Part shown: one piece after another, positions 1 through 6,993 of the stretch
Position numbering within the stretch: position 1 is the stretch's first letter
Layout of the letters: each line of letters opens with the position of its first letter
From: ZCTH02-B3 sp036563895
GTDB taxonomy: Bacteria; Bacillota; Bacilli; Paenibacillales; Paenibacillaceae
Assembly (NCBI GenBank): GCA_036563895.1
Contig: DATCLN010000170.1
Coordinates: 1-8,990, forward strand
Reading direction: 5' to 3'
DNA length: 8,990 bases
The notes under the pieces: model-generated
The model's database searches: none
What the model was told of the DNA's origin: nothing
Seen by the model: the letters and a program-made list of their open reading frames with translations, nothing else
Program-made: the position numbers and the translations under genes

Positions 1-2400
1 GTTGCGGAAAAATTCCGTGGCGTCCTCCACGGTCATGTCCAGCACTTCGGAGATGTTCTTCCCCTTGTACCGGATCTCCAGCGTCTCGCGGTTGTACCGC
101 TTCCCCTTGCACACCTCGCACGGCACATACACGTCGGGCAGAAAATGCATCTCGATCTTGATGATGCCGTCGCCCTTGCACGCCTCGCAACGGCCGCCCC
201 GCACGTTGAAGCTGAAACGGCCCTTCTTGTAGCCGCGCACCCTCGCCTCCGTGGTGGCGGCGAACACGTCGCGGATGTCGTCGAACACGCCGGTGTACGT
301 GGCCGGGTTGGAACGCGGCGTCCGGCCGATGGGCGACTGGTCGATGTCGATCACTTTCTCCAGATGCTCGATGCCGCGGATTTCCTTGTACTCGCCGGGC
401 TTCACCTTCGCCTTGTGCAGTTCCCGGGCCAGGGCCTTGTACAGGATTTCGTTGACCAGGGTCGACTTGCCGCTGCCGGATACGCCGGTCACCGCGACAA
501 ACACGCCCAGCGGAATGCGCACGTCGATGTGCTTCAGGTTGTTCTCGGCGGCTCCGACGATCTCCAGCCAGTTGCCGTTCGGCTTTCGGCGTTCCAGCGG
601 CACGGGGATAAACTTGCGGCCGCTGAGGTAGGCGCCGGTGATGGATTTTTCGTTGGCCATCACTTCCTCCGGCGTGCCTTCCGCGACGACGGTGCCGCCG
701 TGGATGCCCGCGCCGGGCCCGATGTCGATCAGCCAGTCGGCCGCCCGCATCGTGTCCTCGTCATGCTCGACGACGATGAGCGTGTTGCCCAGGTCCCGCA
801 TCTGCTGCAGCGTCCGGATCAGCCGGTCGTTGTCCCGCTGGTGCAGCCCGATGCTCGGCTCGTCCAGAATGTACAGCACGCCCATGAGGCTGGAGCCGAT
901 CTGCGTCGCCAGCCGGATGCGCTGCGCCTCGCCGCCGGACAGCGTGCCCGCGGCGCGGGACAGCGTGAGATATTCCAGCCCGACGTTGACGAGAAAGCCG
1001 AGCCGGTTGTTGATTTCCTTCAAAATCAGATTGGCGATGGCCTGCTCTTTCTCCGTCAGCTTAAGGTTGGCGAAAAACTTCTGGGCCTCGGCGACGGACA
1101 GCTCCGTCACCTCCGCGATGTTGCGGCCGCCCACCGTCACCGCGAGGGCTTCCTTTTTCAGCCGGCGCCCGTGGCACACGGTGCAGGGCTGCGCGCTCAT
1201 GAACGATTCGATGAATTCGCGGATGCTTTCGGACGGCGTCTCCCGGTAGCGCCGCTCCAGATTTCGGACGATGCCTTCAAACGGCACATAGGCCTCCCGG
1301 GTATGGCCGAAATCGTTCTCATAGCGGAAGCGGACTTTCACCCCGCCCGTGCCGTAAAGCAATACATTCATCTGCTCCTCCGTCAGCTCGGAGACCGGCA
1401 CGTCGGTGGGAATGCCGTAATGCTTGCACACCGCATCCAGAAACTGCGGATAATAATTGGACGTGCTGCCGGCCCACGCCTCGAAGGCGCCCTGCTGGAT
1501 CGATTTGCTCTTATCGGGCACCAGGAGGTCCGGGTCGATGATCATCTTCACCCCGAGACCGTCGCATTCCGGACAGGCCCCGTACGGGGAGTTGAAGGAA
1601 AAAAGCCGCGGCGCCAGTTCCCCGATGGAAAACCCGCAGATCGGACAGGACAGGTTGGCGTTGAACAGAAGCTCCTCGTGGTCGATCACGTCGACGATCA
1701 CCTGGCCGCCCGACAGTTTCAGGGCCGTCTCCAGCGAATCGGCCAGGCGCGGGGCCACGTCTTCCTTGATTACGATCCGGTCGACGACGACCTCGATGGT
1801 GTGCTTTTTGTTCTTTTCCAGCTCGATTTTCTCCGACAGGTCGCGGATTTCGCCGTTGACGCGCACGCGGGCGTACCCCTGCTTGCGGATGTCCTGCAGC
1901 AGCTTCGCGTGCTCCCCTTTGCGGCCGGACACCAGCGGCGCCAGGATCTGCATCCGCGTCCGCTCCGGATAGGAAAGCAGCCGGTCCACCATCTGCTCCA
2001 CCGTCTGCGCGGCGATCTCCACCCCGTGCTCCGGACAGTGCGGCTTGCCGATGCGGGCGAACAACAGCCGCAAATAATCGTAGATCTCCGTCACCGTCCC
2101 CACGGTGGACCGGGGGTTGCGGCTGGTCGTTTTCTGGTCGATGGAGATGGCCGGCGACAGGCCCTCGATGGAGTCCACGTCGGGCTTGTCCATCTGGCCG
2201 AGGAACTGCCGCGCGTAGGCGGACAGCGATTCCACGTAGCGGCGCTGCCCTTCCGCGTAGATGGTGTCGAACGCCAGCGACGACTTGCCCGAACCGCTCA
2301 GGCCGGTGAGCACGACGAACTTGTCGCGGGGGATGCTGACGTCGATGTTTTTCAGGTTATGGACGCGTGCGCCCTTGATGACGATGTGGGTGTTGGCCAA
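1..2400 (-). CDS. uvrA: UvrA, excinuclease ABC subunit A (partial, C-terminus cut by window edge)
   Basis: UvrA is the ATP-dependent damage-recognition subunit of nucleotide excision repair; it loads UvrB on DNA lesions in the cytoplasm. The window holds exactly 800 codons of a family usually about 950 residues long, so roughly 150 residues are missing, including the second ABC signature. Visible motifs in order: Walker A GLSGSGKS at residues 33-40; the insertion zinc site C252-x2-C255 and C276-x2-C279; a further CTVC at 406-409; the ABC signature LSGGE at 487-491; the downstream VEHDEDT switch region near 540; a second Walker A GVSGSGKST from residue 639; and the C-terminal zinc finger C738-x2-C741, C761-x2-C764. 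All key residues are intact. The start is a TTG giving MANTHIVIKG, which fits the family's N-terminus; no ATG lies in frame upstream before the stop at 2497-2499. A GAAAGGGG ribosome binding site lies 11 bases upstream. uvrB is not adjacent on the upstream side. Confidence 0.97.
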   Translation of the reverse strand, partial: MANTHIVIKGARVHNLKNIDVSIPRDKFVVLTGLSGSGKSSLAFDTIYAEGQRRYVESLSAYARQFLGQMDKPDVDSIEGLSPAISIDQKTTSRNPRSTVGTVTEIYDYLRLLFARIGKPHCPEHGVEIAAQTVEQMVDRLLSYPERTRMQILAPLVSGRKGEHAKLLQDIRKQGYARVRVNGEIRDLSEKIELEKNKKHTIEVVVDRIVIKEDVAPRLADSLETALKLSGGQVIVDVIDHEELLFNANLSCPICGFSIGELAPRLFSFNSPYGACPECDGLGVKMIIDPDLLVPDKSKSIQQGAFEAWAGSTSNYYPQFLDAVCKHYGIPTDVPVSELTEEQMNVLLYGTGGVKVRFRYENDFGHTREAYVPFEGIVRNLERRYRETPSESIREFIESFMSAQPCTVCHGRRLKKEALAVTVGGRNIAEVTELSVAEAQKFFANLKLTEKEQAIANLILKEINNRLGFLVNVGLEYLTLSRAAGTLSGGEAQRIRLATQIGSSLMGVLYILDEPSIGLHQRDNDRLIRTLQQMRDLGNTLIVVEHDEDTMRAADWLIDIGPGAGIHGGTVVAEGTPEEVMANEKSITGAYLSGRKFIPVPLERRKPNGNWLEIVGAAENNLKHIDVRIPLGVFVAVTGVSGSGKSTLVNEILYKALARELHKAKVKPGEYKEIRGIEHLEKVIDIDQSPIGRTPRSNPATYTGVFDDIRDVFAATTEARVRGYKKGRFSFNVRGGRCEACKGDGIIKIEMHFLPDVYVPCEVCKGKRYNRETLEIRYKGKNISEVLDMTVEDATEFFRN

Positions 2401-2456
2401 CGGAACGGATGCCCCTTTCGACGCTGTAGCGGTGATCCTTCCGCGAAAAGAAAAGT

Positions 2457-2470
2457 CGAATATTTGTTCC
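2457..2470 (-). promoter_or_regulatory. LexA (SOS) box of uvrA
   Basis: The minus strand reads GGAACAAATATTCG. It matches 12 of 14 positions of the Gram-positive LexA/DinR consensus CGAACRNRYGTTYG; the mismatches are the first base and the G of the right half. It lies directly downstream of the -10 box and covers the predicted transcription start, where a repressor would block initiation. SOS control of uvr genes is well established in Bacillus, which supports the call; binding itself is inferred. Confidence 0.72.
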
Positions 2471-2475
2471 CGTCC

Positions 2476-2505
2476 ATTATAGCGGATTGCCGCAGGTCAT
2501 GCAAA
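2476..2505 (-). promoter_or_regulatory. uvrA promoter, sigma-A type
   Basis: Reading the minus strand, a perfect -10 box TATAAT lies at 2476-2481. A partial -35 box TTTGCA (4 of 6 matches to TTGACA) lies at 2500-2505, 18 bases away. The predicted transcription start is near 2469, giving a leader of about 70 bases before the TTG start of uvrA. The -10 is convincing; the -35 is weak. Confidence 0.7.
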
Positions 2506-2536
2506 CTGCGGATATAGCGTCATTTTATGGATGACG

Positions 2537-2571
2537 CAAAACGGCCCCCCTGCTTCAGGACAGGGGGGCCG
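2537..2571 (-). terminator. Rho-independent terminator of the two-component operon
   Basis: On the minus strand, just after the stop codon of the sensor kinase, an 11-bp GC-rich perfect stem (arms 2561-2571 and 2542-2552, CGGCCCCCCTG type) closes an 8-base loop and is followed by GTTTTGCG. The stem is very strong; the T run is short (four T), so termination may be incomplete. The uvrA promoter follows at once. Confidence 0.75.
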
Positions 2572-2576
2572 AGCCT

Positions 2577-4691
2577 TCACGCGGCCGGCAGGAGCACCTT
2601 CGCCTTGAACAAATCGCCGTCGAGTTCCAGTTCGAATTTACCGCCGTGCAGATCGACGATCGACTTTGCGATCGCGAGGCCCAGTCCGGAACCTTCGGTG
2701 TGCCGCGAAGCGTCCCCGCGCTTGAACCGCTCCAGCAGTTCGTCGACATTGTCGCCGAGCTCGTATTTGGTGATGTTCTTGAACACGATCTCCGCCTGGC
2801 TGCCCAAGCGCCCGAGCGTAATATAGGCCCGGCTGCCTTCCAGGGAATAGCGGAGAATGTTCGAAATGAGATTGTCGAAGACGCGCCACATTTTCTTTCC
2901 GTCGACGAAGGCGAAGACCGGTTCCTCCGGGAGTTTGACCCGAAATTCGATTCCCCCGTCCCCCGCTTTCGCGCCGGACTCGGCCAGCGCCTGCTGGATC
3001 AGCTGGGCGAGATCGATCCGCTCGCGGCTGAGTTCCACATTGCCGCTCGCCATTTTGGTCGCTTCGAACAGGTCGTCGATCAGGACTTTCAGCCGCTTGC
3101 TCTTCTGATCGAGGATGTCGATGTAGGACGCCCTTTCCTCCTCCGGCAAATCCGGACGCTTCAGCAGTTCCACATAGGAAATGATCGACGTGAGCGGCGT
3201 GCGCAGGTCATGGCTCACGTTCGTGATCAGTTCCGTTTTGAGCCGCTCGCTTTTCGCCTCCTTCGCGCGCGACGCTTCGGCGCTCTGCCGCATCCGGTTC
3301 CAGTGGGCCGTCAGCTCCGCCATCACCGACTTGCCGCTTGCCGGAAGATCGCCAACAACCTTTCCATCCGCATCTTCCCGCGCGGCCGCAAGCAGCCGGT
3401 TCAGATACCCGGCCTCCCGCAGCGCGAAGAAGACGAGCGGCACGAAGGCGGCGACGGCCAGCAGGAAGATCGTCACCGCGAGATGGGACCGATCACCGGC
3501 CGCGACGACGGCACACCCCGCGAACCCGAGCGCGAAAGCCGCGACGGTGAGCAGCAATGCCTGTGCGCCGACCTTGAGGTTCAGGAAAGCGTCGCGGACC
3601 AGGACGACCAGCCGCATGATCAGCGACTTGCGCCACGCCTCGGCTGGCGCTTCCCGCTCCTTCAGCGTCCGATACGCGCACCACAGCTGCACGGCGAAGG
3701 CCGCCGTCAGAACGGCGAGCACCGCCAGCCGCCAGACCGCTTCCACGGCCGAGAACACCGGATTTCCGCCAAACAGCCGGTCGAAGGGCAGGATCGGTTC
3801 CTTGTGCAAATCGACCGCGGCGATTCCCGTAAGGAGCAGCAGAATCAGCCGGATGTCGGCCGGAATTTTCCGCCAGACCGTCCGCACGCCGGCCGGGAGG
3901 CCACCCATCGCGCCGCCTGCCTGCGCGGCCGGCTTTCTTCCGGCCGCCGCCAGCAGCGCCAGGAGGATCGCGCCGGCTCCAACCATGCCGAACGCATACC
4001 ATTGATGCAGCCGATACTCCCGGTAACGCGCCAGAAAAGCCTCGGACTTCGGCACCCCGATCCATCCCGCAAAATGTTTCACCGGACGTTCCGCCGCCAC
4101 CCGTACCAGTTCTTCCTTGTAGGGCAGGTTGTCCGGCAGCTTGTATACCGTCAGCCGTCCGTCCAGCTCATCGGGGAAACGAAGGACAAACAGCATCTCG
4201 TTCGCCGCAACCGACTCATCCCCGCCGTGCTTTTCCAGCTCCGCGTCCAGATTGGTGTAAACCTCGCCCGTCTCGACATCGGTGAAATAGAAGGCATATT
4301 GTTGGCGGTACCGGTTGAAATCGGCGCGAAGCCCGTCCAGATATTCGAAATGCCGGCGCAGGTCTTCTTCCTTTTCCTCCACGATCGCCCGGCGGATTTC
4401 TTCGTCGCTCGGCTGCGCCGGGACGGCCCAACGATTGCGGTAACTTTCGATCTCGCCGCGGCTGACCCTGATCTCTTGCCTCGCTTCTTCGAAGGAAATC
4501 GGCGCCAGCTCGAAGAACGACAGGTATTGGACAAACAGCCCCAGCTCCCCGTCGATCCCGCTCGCATCGACAAAGCTCTTTCCGGCGTACCTGCCGATAT
4601 CGGTCAGGCCGGCCAGCACGCCGTTGGCGCCGATGGTCAGAAAGAGCAGCGCCGCGCCAATCGCCAGCCTACTTCTCCATTTTGTACCCAA
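2577..4691 (-). CDS. Membrane sensor histidine kinase, six transmembrane helices
   Basis: A 704-residue sensor kinase expected to autophosphorylate on a histidine and pass the phosphate to the regulator encoded just upstream. Order of parts: a basic N-terminus and helix 1 (about 9-28); a charged extracytoplasmic domain (about 30-229) with no cysteine; helices 2 to 6 at about 231-250, 280-295, 318-338, 373-397 and 402-424; a linker; HisKA with SHDLRTP (H494) and the following dimerisation helices; and an HATPase_c domain with the N box FDNLISN (605-611) and glycine loop EGSGLGL (666-672). The usual DxGxG G1 motif is replaced by a VFKNITKY segment (about 636-643), as in some Firmicutes kinases. 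The sensed signal is unknown. The TTG start is chosen because AAGGTGG lies 9 bases upstream (4701-4707) and it keeps the positively charged residues before helix 1; a later start would remove them. The gene overlaps the regulator by 23 bases, indicating translational coupling. Confidence 0.92.
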   Translation of the reverse strand: MGTKWRSRLAIGAALLFLTIGANGVLAGLTDIGRYAGKSFVDASGIDGELGLFVQYLSFFELAPISFEEARQEIRVSRGEIESYRNRWAVPAQPSDEEIRRAIVEEKEEDLRRHFEYLDGLRADFNRYRQQYAFYFTDVETGEVYTNLDAELEKHGGDESVAANEMLFVLRFPDELDGRLTVYKLPDNLPYKEELVRVAAERPVKHFAGWIGVPKSEAFLARYREYRLHQWYAFGMVGAGAILLALLAAAGRKPAAQAGGAMGGLPAGVRTVWRKIPADIRLILLLLTGIAAVDLHKEPILPFDRLFGGNPVFSAVEAVWRLAVLAVLTAAFAVQLWCAYRTLKEREAPAEAWRKSLIMRLVVLVRDAFLNLKVGAQALLLTVAAFALGFAGCAVVAAGDRSHLAVTIFLLAVAAFVPLVFFALREAGYLNRLLAAAREDADGKVVGDLPASGKSVMAELTAHWNRMRQSAEASRAKEAKSERLKTELITNVSHDLRTPLTSIISYVELLKRPDLPEEERASYIDILDQKSKRLKVLIDDLFEATKMASGNVELSRERIDLAQLIQQALAESGAKAGDGGIEFRVKLPEEPVFAFVDGKKMWRVFDNLISNILRYSLEGSRAYITLGRLGSQAEIVFKNITKYELGDNVDELLERFKRGDASRHTEGSGLGLAIAKSIVDLHGGKFELELDGDLFKAKVLLPAA

Positions 4692-5361
4692 GTCCCCACA
4701 CCACCTTCAAGTAGCGCGGATTTTTCGGATCGATCTCGATCTTCTCGCGAATCCTCCGGATGTGGACGGCCACCGTATTCTCGGGGCGGAACCCGGGTTC
4801 CTTCCAGACCCGCTCGTAAATCTCGTCGATGGAGAACACGCGTCCCGGATGCGTCATGAGCAACTCCACGATGCCGTATTCAATGGGCGTCAGCCGCACC
4901 GGTTCGCCGTGCAAGCGGACTTCCTTCGCGTCCTGGTCGAGGGTGAGGCCGTTCAGATGAATGACGCGGCCGCCGCCTTCGTACATGCCGAGCATCGTGT
5001 ACCGCCTGAGCTGGGATTTCACCCGCGCGATCAGTTCGAGGGGGTTGAACGGTTTCGTCACGTAGTCGTCGGCGCCGATCTGCAGACCGAGCACCTTGTC
5101 CGTATCTTCGCTTTTTGCGCTCAGCATGAGAATCGGAACGTTTTTCCGCTCCCGAATCCGGTGTGTCGCCCCGATGCCGTCCAGCCGCGGCATCATCACA
5201 TCCATGATGACGAGATGGACTTCATGCCGCTCGATGAGCTCCAGCGCCGCGAGGCCGTCCCCGGCTTCCAGCACGGACAGGCCTTCGTTGCGGAGATAGA
5301 TGCCGATCGCCTCGCGGATTTCCTTGTCGTCGTCGACGACCAGCACGGTGTATCCACGCAC
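4669..5361 (-). CDS. OmpR/PhoB-family response regulator
   Basis: A 230-residue transcription factor, full length for the family. The receiver domain (about 4-116) has the acidic pocket VVDDD at 8-12, phospho-acceptor D54 in VIMDVMMP, and conserved K103 in VTKPF. The C-terminal winged helix (about 130-230) has RLTPIEYGIVELLM, the recognition helix region TVAVHIRRIREKI and the closing VWGLGYKMEK. It should bind DNA as a dimer when phosphorylated by the overlapping downstream kinase. The start is GTG with AAGGGA 7 bases upstream inside a purine-rich tract (5368-5385). It is the first gene of the operon and stands divergent to the symporter gene, so regulation of that operon, of itself, or both is possible. 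Targets cannot be read from the sequence. Confidence 0.95.
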   Translation of the reverse strand: MRGYTVLVVDDDKEIREAIGIYLRNEGLSVLEAGDGLAALELIERHEVHLVIMDVMMPRLDGIGATHRIRERKNVPILMLSAKSEDTDKVLGLQIGADDYVTKPFNPLELIARVKSQLRRYTMLGMYEGGGRVIHLNGLTLDQDAKEVRLHGEPVRLTPIEYGIVELLMTHPGRVFSIDEIYERVWKEPGFRPENTVAVHIRRIREKIEIDPKNPRYLKVVWGLGYKMEK

Positions 5362-5384
5362 GTCCGGTTCCCTTCTTCCTCCTC

Positions 5385-5402
5385 CGTAATCGGCCGATTA
5401 CG
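5385..5402. promoter_or_regulatory. 18-bp perfect palindrome, candidate operator
   Basis: CGTAATCGGCCGATTACG is a perfect 18-bp dyad with no spacer. It sits between the TATAAT box and the ribosome binding site of the response regulator and covers the predicted transcription start. This position is typical for a dimeric repressor. The regulator that would bind is not identified; OmpR-family proteins more often use direct repeats. Confidence 0.55.
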
Positions 5403-5407
5403 CTTTC

Positions 5408-5413
5408 ATTATA
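5408..5413 (-). promoter_or_regulatory. -10 box of the two-component operon promoter
   Basis: The minus strand has a perfect TATAAT. No good TTGACA is found 16-18 bases upstream (CTGTTT-like at best), which suggests an activator-dependent or weak promoter. The predicted start point is near 5401, about 40 bases before the GTG of the regulator. Confidence 0.6.
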
Positions 5414-5420
5414 GAAGGAA

Positions 5421-5448
5421 ATTTTTGCGAAACAGCATAGGCAAAAAT
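5421..5448. promoter_or_regulatory. Spaced inverted repeat around the -35 region, candidate operator
   Basis: Perfect 8-bp arms ATTTTTGC (5421-5428) and GCAAAAAT (5441-5448) are separated by 12 bases, so the arm centres are 20 bp apart, about two helical turns. The spacer contains the place where the -35 box of the leftward promoter should be. This fits a dimeric regulator on one DNA face; the arms are AT-rich, so chance cannot be excluded. Confidence 0.4.
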
Positions 5449-5481
5449 GAAGAATTTCTTAAGATTTCCTGTCCGAAATCC

Positions 5482-5527
5482 GGAAAAACGCCGCGGCGCC
5501 GGGATCGGGACGGGTTTTTCCCGCCCG
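5482..5527. other. Hairpin and inverted repeats in the leader of the transport operon
   Basis: At 5506-5527 an 8-bp GC-rich stem with one bulged A (5510) closes a TTTTT loop. It is not followed by a T run, so it is not a standard terminator. The 3' part overlaps a wider inverted repeat, GGAAAAAC at 5482-5489 and GTTTTTCC at 5514-5521, and a CGCCGCGGCG palindrome lies at 5489-5498. The elements are mutually exclusive foldings, 130 to 180 bases before the symporter start. No convincing promoter was found for the rightward operon, so whether this stretch is transcribed is open. Confidence 0.35.
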
Positions 5528-5658
5528 GAGGAAATGTTGGCCGCGAAAACGAATACAACAGAAGTAAATGCGGTTCCGGCCCAATCGCAAGGGGACGTCT
5601 GAAGCGGGGAAAAGAACGGGACGGCAAAACATGCGGCAAAAGACGGGGGCGGGCGGCC

Positions 5659-6993
5659 ATGGGGAAAAAATGGGTAAATTCGCCCACGGTTTACGCGTTC
5701 GGCATGTTTGCGATAATGGCGCCCAGCCAGGTGCTTCTGGCGTTTTCCAGCTATTATTACGTGGACAAACTGGGACTCGGCATCGGTCTGTTTGCGATTG
5801 CCCGCGCCGTCTACCAGATCTGGGACGCCGTCAACCAGCCGCTGGCCGGCTACCTGTCGGATCGCACGCGCACCCGCTACGGGCGGCGCAAGCCATGGAT
5901 CTGGGCGTCCATCCCGCTGTTCATGCTGACGTTCGTCGCGGTCTTCGCCGTGCCCGAAGGGCTGGACGACCGCCGGCTGTTCATGTGGCTTTTGGGATCC
6001 ATCTTTTTGTTTGAAGCCGTCGCCACCATCCTGTGGGTCAACTACGGAGCCCTGTTTCCCGAACTCTTCCGCGGCGAGCGCCTGAGGGCCCGGACCTCTG
6101 CCGTCCAGCAAGGCTTCCAGATCACGGCGCTCCTGACCGGCTCGGCGCTGACGCCGTTCCTGTACACCAGGCTGGGTTTTGCCGGCATGTCGGTTGTCTA
6201 CGCGCTGGTGTTCGCCGCGTTCATCCTGCCCTTCATCCTCAATGTGCGGGAAGACCCGGAAGCGAGCCGGGAACCTCCCCTGCCGCTCCTGGCGGCGTTC
6301 CGCGAAACCCTGAAAAACCGGGAATTCTGGATTTTCAACATCGCGGGTTCGTTCGCCATGACGGTGAACGGCCTGCTCAGCTCCGTCATCCCCTTTTACG
6401 CCAAATACGCCCTGGGCATTCCCGACGCGCAGGTGTCGCTCCTGCTCGCCTCGGTGTTCATCCCGGTCATTCCCTTCGTGGCGGCGTGGTACGGCATCGT
6501 CCGCCGGCTGGGCGCCCGCGCGGCCTGGCGGCTGGCTTTCGCGGTCTACGGGCTGTCCGTCATTCCGCTGTGGTTCGGCTCGAATCTGGCCGGAGGCATC
6601 GCCGCCGGGATCATCGTCGGATTCGGCCTGGCCGGCATCCTCGTGACGCCTCCGCTCATCAGCAGCCGCATCATAGACCTAGACGCGGAAAAAACCGGCC
6701 GCCGTCGGGAAGGCGTCTACACCGCCGTCGGCGGATTCATCACCCGCTCCAGCGGATTCCTTTCGGCGGCGGCGTTCTGGATTGTCGGCATGGTCTTCGG
6801 CTATGTGAGCGGCGACAACCCGGGGCCGAATCCGGAAATGACCTTCCGGGTGCTGGCCTGCGTCGTCCCGCTCTCCCTTCTGGCGATCTCCTTCGGAGTG
6901 TCGCTGCTGCTTGGCAATGCCGTGGATGAAGCGAAATATCAAAAGGCGGGGGCGGTGTATGGGGGACAGACGGCTGATCCTGAACTGCGATGA
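5659..6993 (+). CDS. GPH-family (MFS_2) sugar/cation symporter
   Basis: A 444-residue integral membrane protein with about twelve hydrophobic segments, the usual size of glycoside-pentoside-hexuronide:cation symporters (MelB relatives). The diagnostic region lies at residues 55-79: WDAVNQP, then GYLSDRTRTRYGRRKPW, matching the family pattern WDAxNDPxxGxxSDRTxTRxGRRxPW. D56 corresponds to the first cation-site aspartate of MelB, but the second (MelB D59) is Gln60 here, so the coupling ion or its use may differ. A second charged loop RIIDLDAEKTGRRREGVY lies in the C-terminal half, as in the family. The ATG is preceded by a GGGGGC-type site 8 bases upstream; the longer upstream open frame is rich in basic residues and is not protein-like. 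Its last 35 bases overlap the deacetylase gene. The substrate is probably an oligosaccharide, glycoside or uronide, not determinable here. Confidence 0.9.
   Translation: MGKKWVNSPTVYAFGMFAIMAPSQVLLAFSSYYYVDKLGLGIGLFAIARAVYQIWDAVNQPLAGYLSDRTRTRYGRRKPWIWASIPLFMLTFVAVFAVPEGLDDRRLFMWLLGSIFLFEAVATILWVNYGALFPELFRGERLRARTSAVQQGFQITALLTGSALTPFLYTRLGFAGMSVVYALVFAAFILPFILNVREDPEASREPPLPLLAAFRETLKNREFWIFNIAGSFAMTVNGLLSSVIPFYAKYALGIPDAQVSLLLASVFIPVIPFVAAWYGIVRRLGARAAWRLAFAVYGLSVIPLWFGSNLAGGIAAGIIVGFGLAGILVTPPLISSRIIDLDAEKTGRRREGVYTAVGGFITRSSGFLSAAAFWIVGMVFGYVSGDNPGPNPEMTFRVLACVVPLSLLAISFGVSLLLGNAVDEAKYQKAGAVYGGQTADPELR

Noticed and set aside
145..2517. A 790-codon open frame on the plus strand
   Set aside because: It lies exactly opposite uvrA, whose motifs are complete. 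The translation is a low-complexity string rich in H, D, R and Q with no known motif, a product of high GC.
2646..4859. A 737-codon open frame on the plus strand
   Set aside because: It is antisense to the sensor kinase and the end of the regulator, both with intact domain motifs; the translation has no recognisable domain.
5534..5602. A 22-codon leader-peptide-like frame starting after GGAGGAA
   Set aside because: The Shine-Dalgarno is only 2 bases from the ATG, too close for efficient initiation, and the peptide has no run of special codons or overlap with the symporter start.
4624..5658. Long in-frame extension upstream of the symporter
   Set aside because: It runs antisense through the response regulator and then through the control region; the added residues are not membrane-like, and the ATG at 5659 starts the family domain at the right distance.
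5362..5658. CcpA cre site in the control region
   Set aside because: No stretch matched the WTGNAARCGNWWWCA pattern well enough.
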